This document shows positions 1 to 7,495 of a DNA stretch of 42,839 nucleotides, in pieces. Both the position numbers and the translations under genes were made by a program. The stretch spans positions 1 through 42,839 of the forward strand of contig JAFGRE010000077.1 in NCBI GenBank assembly GCA_016935335.1. The letters are read 5' to 3'. The notes beneath the pieces were generated by a model. It ran no database searches and was not told the DNA's origin. It saw only the letters and a list, made by a program, of their open reading frames with translations. Positions within the stretch are counted from its first letter, which is position 1. Every line of letters starts with the position of its first letter. The stretch comes from Deltaproteobacteria bacterium (lineage in GTDB: Bacteria > Desulfobacterota > WTBG01 > JAGOGO01).

Positions 1-42
1 CCTCTCATTCCGAGAAACGGGGTTTCGGATTTTTTTATTCAT
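1..42 (-). CDS. 5' end of a gene cut by the window edge
   Basis: Fourteen codons starting at an ATG (42-40) run off the left edge, beginning MNKKIRNPVSRNER. An AAAGGAG ribosome-binding site lies 8 nt before the start. A good sigma-70-type promoter lies upstream (78-106). The fragment is too short and basic to name a family. It is read divergently from vapBC. The start is well supported by RBS plus promoter; the product is unknown. Confidence 0.6.
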   Translation of the reverse strand, partial: MNKKIRNPVSRNER

Positions 43-77
43 CGTCTCTTCTCCTTTGCTTGGATCAACTGTCCTAT

Positions 78-106
78 TGTATAGAAACAATGGGATCGAT
101 AGTCAA
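78..106 (-). promoter_or_regulatory. Sigma-70-like promoter of the truncated left-edge gene
   Basis: On the minus strand a TTGACT -35 (101-106) and a TATACA -10 (78-83) are separated by exactly 17 nt. Transcription would start near 71, about 29 nt before the ATG at 42. Confidence 0.6.
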
Positions 107-152
107 GGATTTTCGCCGGTACATTGCCGTGTTTGCTCTCCTTGTATCATCC

Positions 153-177
153 AAGTATGTCATTTTTGGTCATACTT
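153..177. promoter_or_regulatory. Inverted repeat AAGTATG-N11-CATACTT (operator candidate)
   Basis: A perfect 7-bp inverted repeat with an 11-nt spacer lies between the two divergent promoters. A second copy with the same TATG-N11-CATA core and the same right arm CATACTT overlaps the vapBC promoter at 225-246. This suggests a VapBC autoregulatory operator pair; binding is inferred from spacing and identity only. Confidence 0.5.
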
Positions 178-218
178 ACACTTTTTTTTTCAGCTGATTC
201 GGAAAATACCTGCTTCGC

Positions 219-252
219 TTGACATATGCTTTTAAATGGCATACTTTATAAT
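219..252 (+). promoter_or_regulatory. vapBC promoter with overlapping operator-like repeat
   Basis: A TTGACA -35 (219-224) is followed at 17 nt by TACTTT (242-247) and by TATAAT at 247-252 with a longer 22-nt spacer. The TATG-N11-CATA repeat (225-243) fills the space between the promoter elements, so a bound VapBC complex would block the polymerase. An AAGGAGG ribosome-binding site follows at 259-265. Confidence 0.55.
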
Positions 253-273
253 CATATCAAGGAGGTGATAAAA

Positions 274-507
274 GTGCGTGCCACACTGAACATACCTAAT
301 GAATTAATAAAAGAGCTTATGGCGATTACCGGGACAAAAACCAAAACCAAAGCCATCTGCCTGGCCATTGAGGAATACACACGCCGTAGAAAGAAGGAAA
401 AACTGCTTTCTCTCCAAGGCAAATTGGATATCGCAGACACCTGGAAAGAACTGGAAAATCTGGAACTAAAGGAAGCCGAAAATGACCGGAAGGAAAGTAT
501 TAGCTGA
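274..507 (+). CDS. vapB: VapB-type antitoxin
   Basis: A 77-residue antitoxin. The N-terminus (RATLNIPNELIKELMAITG) resembles the DNA-binding part of VapB proteins of the DUF2191 type. A basic helix (YTRRRKKEK) and an acidic C-terminal tail follow, the latter expected to wrap the toxin. I chose the GTG at 274 because AAGGAGG lies 8 nt upstream; the longer frame from 226 starts inside the promoter. The 3' end overlaps the toxin start by 26 nt, typical of coupled TA pairs. Known role: neutralises the partner VapC and represses the shared promoter. The operator-like repeats upstream fit that autoregulation. Confidence 0.85.
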   Translation: MRATLNIPNELIKELMAITGTKTKTKAICLAIEEYTRRRKKEKLLSLQGKLDIADTWKELENLELKEAENDRKESIS

Positions 508-874
508 TACCTGTATCTGGATTGATTATTTTCGCACCAGTTCTCCGACCTCCGAAGAATTGAAAAAGTTGATCCGGGAGGAAGCAGTTGTTTCCACCGG
601 AGTCGTTCTCCTTGAACTCCTCCAGGGAATCAAAAAACCCGGCGATAAAAACGTGGTGAAAGATGTTATCATGGCCCTCCCGTTTCTTGATGCGACCCGG
701 GAGTCCTGGGTCCTGGCCGGTGAAATCGGGTTTACCCTTCGCAAGAAGGGTGTTGTCATTCCCGCCACCGATCTGCTCGTGGCTGCCGTGGGGAAAATCA
801 ACGGTTGCGCAATTTTCAGTATTGACGCCCACTTCAAACTAATTCCCGGCCTTGACCTCTATTCTCCCTCGTAA
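482..874 (+). CDS. vapC: VapC-type PIN-domain ribonuclease toxin
   Basis: A 130-residue PIN domain, the usual VapC length. The four acidic metal ligands are visible: D9 in LADTCIWIDYF, E45 in LLELLQG, D97 in PATDLLVAA and D115 in SIDAHF. VapC toxins are Mg/Mn-dependent endoribonucleases that cut tRNA or rRNA and stop translation; the exact target cannot be read from sequence. It overlaps vapB by 26 nt and shares its promoter, so the pair is one operon. All catalytic positions are intact, so it is probably active. Confidence 0.9.
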   Translation: MTGRKVLADTCIWIDYFRTSSPTSEELKKLIREEAVVSTGVVLLELLQGIKKPGDKNVVKDVIMALPFLDATRESWVLAGEIGFTLRKKGVVIPATDLLVAAVGKINGCAIFSIDAHFKLIPGLDLYSPS

Positions 875-890
875 ATCCAATCCATATACC

Positions 891-927
891 GCCTGAAAAG
901 CGCGGGGGTTACCCGGCACTGTCAGGC
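891..927 (+). terminator. Hairpin after vapBC
   Basis: GCCTGA (891-896) can pair with TCAGGC (922-927) around a GC-rich loop, 17 nt after the vapC stop. There is no T-run, so it is a weak intrinsic-terminator candidate. Confidence 0.25.
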
Positions 928-1084
928 AGAGAATCCGCCGTGATCGGGCTGGTAAGCGCTCGGGAATTTCCTTTCCTTATTCCGGATGCTCTTTTTGGGT
1001 CATCCTTGGGTATATTCCTGGGGGGGGTATCGTGTGGGGAAAGCGTCCGTCGAAAACGGTAAGTGTAGTTGTCAAGCGCTGCGG

Positions 1085-1303
1085 CTATTTGTGAAAGAAG
1101 TTTTTCAAACATGCGTTCAGTACCTTGGAAATCCTGATATCCACCTCTATTCCCTCCAACGGATCCCGCGGAGGCAATACCCCGAGGGTTACCCCTTCGC
1201 GCCACATGCCGGCCACCAGCTTCATGGCTTGGGTATGGGAAAGCGTATGATTCCTGACAAAGTCTCTCTCGAATTGTTCCAATGCCCGATAATTCTTGAT
1301 CAT
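1085..1303 (-). CDS. Small conserved protein of unknown function
   Basis: A 72-residue soluble protein starting MIKNYRALEQFERDFV and containing REGVTLGVLPPRDPLEGIEVDIRI. That kind of segment looks conserved in small uncharacterised bacterial proteins I cannot name. The ATG at 1303 is preferred because GAAGG precedes it at 8 nt; an in-frame GTG at 1318 would add five residues and lacks an RBS. It stands alone on the minus strand between vapBC and the acyl-CoA synthetase. The helical pattern and ordinary composition support a real gene. No catalytic motif is visible. Confidence 0.55.
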   Translation of the reverse strand: MIKNYRALEQFERDFVRNHTLSHTQAMKLVAGMWREGVTLGVLPPRDPLEGIEVDIRISKVLNACLKNFFHK

Positions 1304-1429
1304 AACGAAAACCTTCACAGGGAAAGTGTCGAAGGAAGACGTGGTTGCAAGCTATCCGCACAAAAGGATGCCGTAGCTAAAAGAATATCACATTCCCTTT
1401 TTATATCAACTTATTACCCCCGGCGCCTC

Positions 1430-1586
1430 TTTTTTTTTCGGGAAAAACGGCCCTATCCATCATCCCCCCCCCTTTTTCGCCGGTCTTATCAACCACGGCG
1501 GTTGTCGGGGGCTCGCTCGACGCCTTTCCCGTCTTTCCATAATCATGCTCCGCCGAAACAATAACGGTTTTTTCCCGAAAAAAAAA
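1430..1586. repeat. Perfect 18-bp inverted repeat with arms 121 bp apart
   Basis: The left arm (1430-1447) is nine T, CGGG, five A. The right arm (1569-1586) is its exact reverse complement. Similarity continues imperfectly outward. The arms bracket a C-rich segment with no ORF. It could be a MITE-like relic, a pair of opposed terminator halves, or a long RNA stem; no target-site duplication is evident. Confidence 0.5.
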
Positions 1587-1594
1587 CCGCGGTG

Positions 1595-1603
1595 TGATAC
1601 AAT
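1595..1603 (+). promoter_or_regulatory. Extended -10 promoter candidate for the acyl-CoA synthetase
   Basis: TGA-TACAAT fits the TGn extended -10 form, with TACAAT 5/6 to consensus. It sits just downstream of the right inverted-repeat arm. No clear -35 is present, which extended -10 promoters can tolerate. Confidence 0.4.
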
Positions 1604-1685
1604 GCCGAAGATTGCGACCTTTGTCACTCCGCAATGATACTTCATCAACTTCCACCGCTTCGCCGTCAGGCCAAGGAGGATTTCC

Positions 1686-3197
1686 GTGAGAATGGTAAAC
1701 AGCCTACTGGAATCAACATCGCAAAAAAAGTCCCAAAATCCGGCAATCGTCTTCGCGGATAGGATCATGACCTACGCCGAGGTCGACACCATGGCCAATC
1801 AATGCGCTCATGGGTTGCGGGCGCTGGGGATCAGGCAAGGAGATATGGTGGGAATCCTGCTCCCCAATTCTCCTGAGTTCATCATCGCCTACTTTGGAAT
1901 CATCAAAGCAGGAGCAACCGTCGTACCCATGAACCCGATGCTCTCCCCGGACGAGCTTCACTATATCATGAACGACGCCGGATTAAAGGTTGTGTTCACG
2001 ATCCCCCCGCTCCTTGCCGGCATTGAACATATCGCCCCCCAGATAAAAACCCTCCGGGACGTCATCGTAACCGGGGAAAAATCCCAGCCTTTCGGGATAT
2101 CATTCCGGCAACTCCTGGGGGGCATGCACAGCACCTCACCGGGAATATCCGTTGAGAACACCCAAGCGGCCGTGTGCATATATACCTCGGGTACCACCGG
2201 CCACCCGAAAGGGGCCTTGCTCACCCATCGAAACCTCCTGTCAAACGTCGCCTCGATTCTGAGAGTCTTCTCCACCCACGAAACCGATGCCTTCTCCTGT
2301 ATTCTGCCGCTGTTCCATGCTTATTCAGCCACCGTCTGCATGCTCATGCCCGTAAGCATCGGCGCCCGGATTGTTGTTTTCGATTCTTTTGTGCCCCGAA
2401 AATGCCTCCAGGCGATCCATGACCACCGCATCACTGTTTTTGTGGGTGTCCCCGCCATGTTCGCAGTCCTCGGGCATCTAAAAAATACGAACGACTACGA
2501 CGTATCATCCCTGCGGTTTTGTGTAGCCGGCGGGGCGCCGCTTCCAGCCGAGGTGCTTGAAACATTCGAATCGATTTACAAGGTCAAAATATACGAGGGC
2601 GACGGCCCCACCGAGTGTTCTCCGGTCACCTCGGTCAATCCCATCGGCGGCAAAAGAAAAGTCGGAAGCATCGGCCTGCCGGTTCCCGATGTGGAGATGA
2701 AGATCGTGGACGATGAGGGCAACGATCTTCCGCCCAACCAAGTCGGCGAAATCGTGGTGCGCGGTCCCAACGTGATGAAAGGCTACCTTAATCAGCCGAA
2801 AGCCACCGACGAGGCTATCGTCAACGGCTGGTTTCACACCGGCGATGTCGGAAAGATGGATGACGAAGGGTACTTCTATATTCTCGACCGAAAAAAGGAC
2901 ATGATGATCGTGGGAGGCCTGAATGTCTATGCCCAGGAAGTGGAAACCGCCCTTAAGGCCCATCCCACGGTTCTGGAAGCGGCGGTGATCGGGAAGCCGG
3001 ACAAGCTTCGCGGCGAAGTGCCGGTGGCCTATTTGGTCCCATCGGAAGGAAAGACCATCGAGCCCGACGAGCTGATCCGGTTCTGCCGCGCCCACCTTGC
3101 CAAATACAAAGTTCCCCGGGAATTCATCGCCCGCGAATCACTTCCGAAAACCGCCACCGGCAAGGTGATGAAGTGGAAACTGAAAGGAGAGGTCTAA
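1686..3197 (+). CDS. Acyl-CoA synthetase (AMP-forming), FadD-like
   Basis: A 503-residue ANL-family adenylating enzyme, full length. It activates a carboxylic acid with ATP to an acyl-AMP and then to the CoA thioester. Core motifs are present: phosphate loop YTSGTTGHPKG (166-176), a YEGDGPTE motif (303-310), GWFHTGD (381-387), the hinge around DRKKDMMIVGG, and the C-terminal PKTATGK with catalytic K493. The usual YG(L/M)TE core is the atypical DGPTE here, so chain-length preference is uncertain; a medium/long-chain fatty acid or aromatic acid is possible. The GTG start has AAGGAGG 6 nt upstream. It is monocistronic and converges on the SixA gene. Confidence 0.88.
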   Translation: MRMVNSLLESTSQKKSQNPAIVFADRIMTYAEVDTMANQCAHGLRALGIRQGDMVGILLPNSPEFIIAYFGIIKAGATVVPMNPMLSPDELHYIMNDAGLKVVFTIPPLLAGIEHIAPQIKTLRDVIVTGEKSQPFGISFRQLLGGMHSTSPGISVENTQAAVCIYTSGTTGHPKGALLTHRNLLSNVASILRVFSTHETDAFSCILPLFHAYSATVCMLMPVSIGARIVVFDSFVPRKCLQAIHDHRITVFVGVPAMFAVLGHLKNTNDYDVSSLRFCVAGGAPLPAEVLETFESIYKVKIYEGDGPTECSPVTSVNPIGGKRKVGSIGLPVPDVEMKIVDDEGNDLPPNQVGEIVVRGPNVMKGYLNQPKATDEAIVNGWFHTGDVGKMDDEGYFYILDRKKDMMIVGGLNVYAQEVETALKAHPTVLEAAVIGKPDKLRGEVPVAYLVPSEGKTIEPDELIRFCRAHLAKYKVPREFIARESLPKTATGKVMKWKLKGEV

Positions 3198-3247
3198 CCG
3201 GGCATCATTCCGGCGCAAGCGCTACGCCCTACAGTACTGCCGGTGCG

Positions 3248-3709
3248 CTATCCGACGGTCGGCTGAAGCGCCCCCGTGATGAACCACTTCTTTGTCTCCG
3301 GATCCTGATCCAGGCATACAATGCCGCCGTTCTGAAACTTGAAGACCAGCGGTTCCGTTGTTCCGATTATCAGATATGCCGTCAACTTCTCCATGAAAGG
3401 GAGGTGCCCGACGAGCATAAGGTTGTCATCGCTGGTCAGATCCCGCGCCACGGCGCTTACATCATCCAACGGGTTTAAACCGGCCTGTTCCTGAAGGCCG
3501 TTTTCGGGATTCAAGCGCAAACCGATAAGTTCAGCCGTCTCGCGAGCCCGCCGTTTGCCGCTGTGCCGGATGGATGAAACCGTAATTCCCCACTCAGCGG
3601 CACGCTCTGCAATCGCTTCCACCACTGAAATGCCTTCCTCCGAAAGATTCTGGTCAGGGTCTTGATCTTTCGGGAGACTCTTGCCATGTTGAACAAGATA
3701 CAGGGCCAT
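3248..3709 (-). CDS. SixA-like histidine phosphatase (phosphoglycerate-mutase fold)
   Basis: A 153-residue protein of the small histidine-phosphatase branch typified by SixA, which dephosphorylates phosphohistidine in phosphotransfer proteins. The phosphate-pocket histidine is H8 in LVQHGKS (RHG in many relatives, QHG here). The second catalytic histidine is H102 in LVGHLPFME. The RARETAE segment (54-60) also fits the family. The ATG at 3709 follows an AGGAGG site; the longer upstream frame has no support. It lies 40 nt after the YkgJ-like gene on the same strand, so one operon is likely. The substrate is unknown. Confidence 0.8.
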   Translation of the reverse strand: MALYLVQHGKSLPKDQDPDQNLSEEGISVVEAIAERAAEWGITVSSIRHSGKRRARETAELIGLRLNPENGLQEQAGLNPLDDVSAVARDLTSDDNLMLVGHLPFMEKLTAYLIIGTTEPLVFKFQNGGIVCLDQDPETKKWFITGALQPTVG

Positions 3710-3749
3710 GGTTTTTCCTCCTCTCAAAAGAACACGGAACAAAAAACGC

Positions 3750-4088
3750 TTACCCCTCTCCCTCCGAACCTCCCGCATACAAAGGGCACAGAAGCGATGA
3801 ACCCGGATCATAGTCCTTACAGACATCCGGCCTGGTCTCGTAAATCGCACACGAGAACTCTTTTCCGTCACACACCAGGAACGGACAGTCATGAAGGTAG
3901 GCCCCGTTCTTGGCCGAAACCAGATGATCGCCCGCCCACACCGCGCTCTCGTTTTCCAGGATGTGGAGGATGTCATCCCTTCCCTCGCGCCGCCAACGCT
4001 TTATATCCTTGTCGGTTATATAGGCGTTGAGATCGGCGCGACAACAGTTCCCGCACCGCTTACAGGTTACTGCGGGTTTTCCCTTCAC
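3750..4088 (-). CDS. YkgJ-type cysteine-cluster protein
   Basis: A roughly 112-residue protein with the cysteine pattern of the YkgJ/CxxCxxCC metal-binding family. CKRCGNCC lies near the N-terminus, CPFLVC in the middle and CAIYETRPDVCKDYDP near the C-terminus. These residues are thought to bind Zn or an Fe-S cluster; the biochemical role of the family is not established. I prefer the GTG at 4088, which has AAGGGGA just upstream; a GTG at 4109 is also in frame but lacks an RBS. It is the first gene of a two-gene operon with the SixA-like phosphatase, read from the promoter at 4222-4249. Confidence 0.75.
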   Translation of the reverse strand: MKGKPAVTCKRCGNCCRADLNAYITDKDIKRWRREGRDDILHILENESAVWAGDHLVSAKNGAYLHDCPFLVCDGKEFSCAIYETRPDVCKDYDPGSSLLCPLYAGGSEGEG

Positions 4089-4221
4089 GGCTTCCCCTTG
4101 GTGGGTCACATGGTGAGCATGCTCTCACCCCCGGCGCTCGACACCCGCCCGCCTTGCCGACGAGTGCGGATGACCGGGATGATCCCAAGAACAGTTCAAT
4201 CTCCACCATCGCCATATTTTT

Positions 4222-4249
4222 ATTATAGAGGTTATCCCCTGATTTGCAA
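4222..4249 (-). promoter_or_regulatory. Promoter of the ykgJ-sixA operon
   Basis: On the minus strand TTGCAA (4244-4249) and a consensus TATAAT (4222-4227) are 16 nt apart. The start would lie near 4214, leaving a 5' leader of about 125 nt before the YkgJ-like gene. With the next feature it makes the 4089-4457 gap a divergent promoter region; I see no gene in it. Confidence 0.55.
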
Positions 4250-4346
4250 AAGGTATCTTCTCCCGGTTATCGCCGCGCGCCGTTTCCTCCGCAAAGGGTA
4301 ATCAAGGGGGCCGAAAAGGCACTGGAAATGCCGGCTCCGTACTTGA

Positions 4347-4375
4347 TTGACAGACACTGCCGGTAGTGGTACTAG
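4347..4375 (+). promoter_or_regulatory. Promoter of the MinD/FlhG-like gene
   Basis: A consensus TTGACA -35 (4347-4352), a 17-nt spacer and TACTAG (4370-4375). Its position argues against the longer upstream TTG-initiated frame, since that start codon would be the -35 box itself. Confidence 0.45.
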
Positions 4376-4457
4376 TTTTACCAGTGCGCAAGAAGAGTCC
4401 GCAGTTCCCGAGCCGGATTCTTTTTTACGACAATGTGCTCACCGTGAGCCGTCCGCA

Positions 4458-5471
4458 ATGACAAAAACCGCAACCTTTATTCCAGTGGCGGGGGGAAAAG
4501 GAGGGGTCGGCAAATCCCTCTTCACCGCCAATCTTGCCTTGGCCTTGGCCGAACTGCACCACGACACCGTGGTCGTCGACCTTGATCTGGGCGGTTCCAA
4601 CCTGCACTCCTTCCTCGGGCTTTCCAACCAATTCCCGGGCATTGGGGACTTCTTAAAAGCACGCACCGCCGAGTTGGAGAATTTCCTGGTCCCCACGGAA
4701 ATGCCGACGTTGAAGTTTCTGCCCGGAGACGGTCGCACTCCCTTTATGGCCAATATCCCCACCGCCCAGAAATTACGGTTGCTTTCGCACCTCAACCGGA
4801 TCCCTGCCGACTATATTTTATTGGATTTGGGGTCAGGATCCTCGTTCAATACCTTGGACTTTTTCGGTATCTCGAAGACGGGTTTCGTCGTCACTACCTT
4901 CGAGCACCCATCTCTCATGAATGTTTTGAGTTTTTTAAAAAACTTCTTGTATCGCACCATCGAGCGCATTGTGGGGCGAGAAAATCATCAGGTCCGGATC
5001 ACTCTCCAGGAGATCTATAAACAGCCGATGACCGGACCCCCGGTGACCGCGCAGTATATACAGGATCAAATCGCCGCCCTTAACCCGGAACTGGGAGAAC
5101 AAGTGAAGAAGATCTGTTCCTATTATCGGCCGCGTTTCATCTTCAACCGGGGGGAGCATCCGGACACGTTGAGGATCTTGCAACCGCTCGATAAAAGCCT
5201 GAGGGAAATAGTATCTCTTCAGGCCGACTATTTCGGGTTTATATTTGAAGACCCGGCGGTCAGGGAATCGGTAAGAAGGGGGGTTCCTCTGGTTACCGCC
5301 TATCGCGACAGTGTGGCTTCTCAGAGTGTCCTCCGGGTTGCGGATCGCGTGGCGCGCATTTGGGGACGGCCCATAGAAAACAGCGCGGAGCTTCTTACCA
5401 CCGATACGATCAGGTTCCACAAGAGCGTTGCGGACCGGCAGCAGGGGTCGATCACGTCTTTCCGTCGGTGA
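4458..5471 (+). CDS. MinD/FlhG-type ParA-family ATPase
   Basis: A 337-residue P-loop ATPase of the MinD/ParA/FlhG group. It has a deviant Walker A with signature lysine (GGKGGVGKS, 12-20; K14 and K19), switch-like VVVDLDLGGSN (38-47) and Walker B ILLDLGSG (D123). Relatives position division sites, flagella or other polar machinery by ATP-dependent membrane or nucleoid association. No flagellar or chemotaxis gene is nearby, so the cargo is unknown. An insertion around residues 165-240 makes it longer than classical MinD. I chose the ATG at 4458, just before the first conserved strand and downstream of the predicted promoter; its RBS is weak. Confidence 0.75.
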   Translation: MTKTATFIPVAGGKGGVGKSLFTANLALALAELHHDTVVVDLDLGGSNLHSFLGLSNQFPGIGDFLKARTAELENFLVPTEMPTLKFLPGDGRTPFMANIPTAQKLRLLSHLNRIPADYILLDLGSGSSFNTLDFFGISKTGFVVTTFEHPSLMNVLSFLKNFLYRTIERIVGRENHQVRITLQEIYKQPMTGPPVTAQYIQDQIAALNPELGEQVKKICSYYRPRFIFNRGEHPDTLRILQPLDKSLREIVSLQADYFGFIFEDPAVRESVRRGVPLVTAYRDSVASQSVLRVADRVARIWGRPIENSAELLTTDTIRFHKSVADRQQGSITSFRR

Positions 5472-5528
5472 TAACGATTCTTCCCTCTCCCGTCTTTATG
5501 CAGAGCTTCGCCCCCGCTAAGAAGGCGC

Positions 5529-6536
5529 CTATGCCCTTTCCTCCATATACCCCACGGTTGTATAGAACGTTATCTTGTCAAAGTATATGACGATTCTCCG
5601 TTCCATTTCGAGAACCATGTAAATATCAATCGGCTTGGTCCACATTCCTTGGGAGAGAGCAAATTCCCAAATGTGCTTCTTGATGAGGTTGAGAGAACTC
5701 AAGACTTCATACAGTTTGACCTTTTGTTTCCTTCTCTCCTTCCCCAGCCCCGTGTAATGGTTTTGCATAATCTCCTCTGTGTACGTGCCTTCAAGCCAGT
5801 CGCTGAAGTGGGAAAGAGCATAATGAACCCGCCTGAACAGATGTGCGGAATTAAAGGTGCGATAGCTGTAGGTCGACTTATTCTTGGTGACGTCTTTAAG
5901 CCACTTGTGGGCAATGGTTTCCGCGTTTTCCTGGATCATATCCACCAGCCTGTCGGAAAGAAGGTTCGTCTTCTTTTTCCGCGGGCCCCCCTCTTTCACG
6001 GCATGCGCAAACGAGTCGATGATTGCCCAGTAGTCAGCCTTACTCTTTATGTACGTTTCGACTGCCTTGGTATTTGAACCGAAGGCGAGGCGCGGTATTC
6101 TTTCGATGGGGAAGTACTTGACCGCGACCGTGTCGCTCCCCGGTGCCGGCTCCCCCCCGATTTGCTCCACTTCAAAGGTCAGGAAGATAAGATCGCCGTA
6201 GAAATAATTGGTGCAGGAATCGACATCAACGTTACTGACAATCATCCCTTTCACGCCGGTCTCTTCCTCCAGTTCCCGCAATGCCGCCTCTTCAATGCTC
6301 TCATCAATTTCCACGAACCCCGAGGGCAGACACCATTGGCTCCGGTAAGGCGTCTTCCCGCGTTTAACGAGAAGGATCTTACGCTCCTCAAGCAGAATCA
6401 TCGAGACAACCGGGAGCGGATTATCATAGAAAAAGAGGTTGCAGACGGTGCAGTAGTCCCGCAGGCTTTCTTCTTCATACTTCTGAGAAATCCGATTTCC
6501 GCAGTAGGGGCAGAAGACTCTCTTTCTCTTTTTCAC
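5529..6536 (-). CDS. Zinc-ribbon + NUDIX hydrolase + RsbRD-like C-terminal domain fusion
   Basis: A 335-residue three-part protein. Residues 9-32 form a four-cysteine zinc ribbon (CPYCG and CTVC). Residues 40-180 form a NUDIX hydrolase with a perfect box (G73, E79, R87-E88, E91-E92, G94), including PSGFVEIDESIEEA, as in NudC/ADP-ribose-type enzymes that cut nucleoside diphosphates linked to another moiety. Residues 195-335 are helical (RLVDMIQENAETIAHKW, then HYALSHFSDWL and MVLEMERRIVIYF). They resemble the RsbRD N-terminal sensor domain found on stressosome and kinase proteins; this last assignment is from pattern only. The gene overlaps the upstream methyltransferase by 4 nt, so the two are translationally coupled. 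Confidence 0.8.
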   Translation of the reverse strand: MKKRKRVFCPYCGNRISQKYEEESLRDYCTVCNLFFYDNPLPVVSMILLEERKILLVKRGKTPYRSQWCLPSGFVEIDESIEEAALRELEEETGVKGMIVSNVDVDSCTNYFYGDLIFLTFEVEQIGGEPAPGSDTVAVKYFPIERIPRLAFGSNTKAVETYIKSKADYWAIIDSFAHAVKEGGPRKKKTNLLSDRLVDMIQENAETIAHKWLKDVTKNKSTYSYRTFNSAHLFRRVHYALSHFSDWLEGTYTEEIMQNHYTGLGKERRKQKVKLYEVLSSLNLIKKHIWEFALSQGMWTKPIDIYMVLEMERRIVIYFDKITFYTTVGYMEERA

Positions 6537-7396
6537 GGGGCGTTCTTCTCGGGTAACGGTTGCGCGCAGACAAAGATGGTGTCGTCTTTTGAAATAGTAA
6601 AGGATTTCAGTCGGTTGGAATATGACTTCTGCAGGTTGGCTTCAATCAGATCGAACACAGGTTCCATCTCATGGGAAGCGGCGGAAAGAAAAAACGGCCA
6701 CTTAAACCTGAAATATTCCATGAGACAATACATGTCCCCCGGTTCGAAAACCAGGGTGTTGATAAACTCCCTTACGGTGATCTTCCGGAACCACGGGGCG
6801 AGGAGTCGGTACCCGCTTTGGGAAGAAAAACCCTTGATGAATACCTCAATGGGAAGTTTTTCATCTCCGTGGATCATGCCGCTCTCTCCCAAAATTTCCT
6901 TCGCAAAACCGATGAGTTCTTCCATGTTGTTTTCATTATGAACCGTGGCGACGAGCACCCCTCGATCATGCAAAACCCGCGCAATATCCGGAATGACTTC
7001 AGGAAAGAAGTAGAGTGAAAAGCTGCAGATAATGAGATCAACCGACCGATCGCGGACATCCTTGAGCAATGACACGCCCCTCGAGCAAAATTCCCCGCGG
7101 ACTCCCGCCGTGCTGCAGGCTTCAAGAAAGTGGGATTCGTATTCGCTGACAAGATCCACTCCGGTGATAACCGCTTCGGGATGGACTTTTCCCCGGAGCG
7201 CCTCGGTAAAAAACCCAAAGCCGCACCCCAACTCAAAAATAGTCTTGCACCATGAAAGATCGATCCCCTGCAACGCGATCCTGCGAATATCATTTTGGTT
7301 GGTTGAGTGTCGTTTGATTATGTCGGCAGTGAATCGATGGGCTCCCACATCAGTGAAGACCGTGGTCACCTTTTCTCTATGCTGGTTATTTTCCAT
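6533..7396 (-). CDS. Class I SAM-dependent methyltransferase
   Basis: A 287-residue Rossmann-fold methyltransferase. Motif I is FELGCGFGFF (54-63), the acidic ribose ligand is D81 in ITGVDL, and SVDLIICSFSLYFFP is the motif IV/V region. The C-terminal 120 residues are unlike common families, so the substrate is unknown. It is the first gene after the strong promoter at 7467-7495, and its last 4 nt overlap the start of the NUDIX fusion. The product probably acts with that protein, perhaps on a nucleotide or lipid signal; this is inference from coupling. The RBS before the ATG at 7396 is weak. Confidence 0.78.
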   Translation of the reverse strand: MENNQHREKVTTVFTDVGAHRFTADIIKRHSTNQNDIRRIALQGIDLSWCKTIFELGCGFGFFTEALRGKVHPEAVITGVDLVSEYESHFLEACSTAGVRGEFCSRGVSLLKDVRDRSVDLIICSFSLYFFPEVIPDIARVLHDRGVLVATVHNENNMEELIGFAKEILGESGMIHGDEKLPIEVFIKGFSSQSGYRLLAPWFRKITVREFINTLVFEPGDMYCLMEYFRFKWPFFLSAASHEMEPVFDLIEANLQKSYSNRLKSFTISKDDTIFVCAQPLPEKNAP

Positions 7397-7466
7397 ACGA
7401 ATTCAAAAAGGTCGGGCAATGAACCATACTCTTCCGCAGAGGGGGAAGCAGGTTATGTCTATTCAT

Positions 7467-7495
7467 ATTATAGTTGAGTTCGCCCTAATCGCCAA
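7467..7495 (-). promoter_or_regulatory. Strong sigma-70 promoter for the methyltransferase-NUDIX operon
   Basis: TTGGCG (7490-7495) and consensus TATAAT (7467-7472) on the minus strand with a 17-nt spacer. The 5' leader would be about 60 nt. The 7500-7680 segment behind it has GC-rich hairpin potential but no recognisable gene. Confidence 0.6.

Larger units (their letters stand above)
1304..1685. other. Gene-free 380-bp stretch with a widely spaced inverted repeat
   Basis: No convincing coding frame. Both strands are broken up by homopolymers. The stretch holds the T9CGGGA5 inverted repeat (1430-1586), an extended -10 promoter for the next gene (1595-1603) and its ribosome-binding site (AAGGAGG, 1673-1679). 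Confidence 0.6.

Noticed and set aside
909-1564. Long overlapping frames on both strands around the 72-residue gene
   Set aside because: The frames are rich in unlikely residues, have no RBS, and overlap a better small gene on the minus strand.
4110-4215. Short minus-strand frame upstream of the YkgJ-like gene
   Set aside because: A readable peptide exists only if the frame is shifted once; no RBS of its own. It is more likely the 5' leader of the operon.
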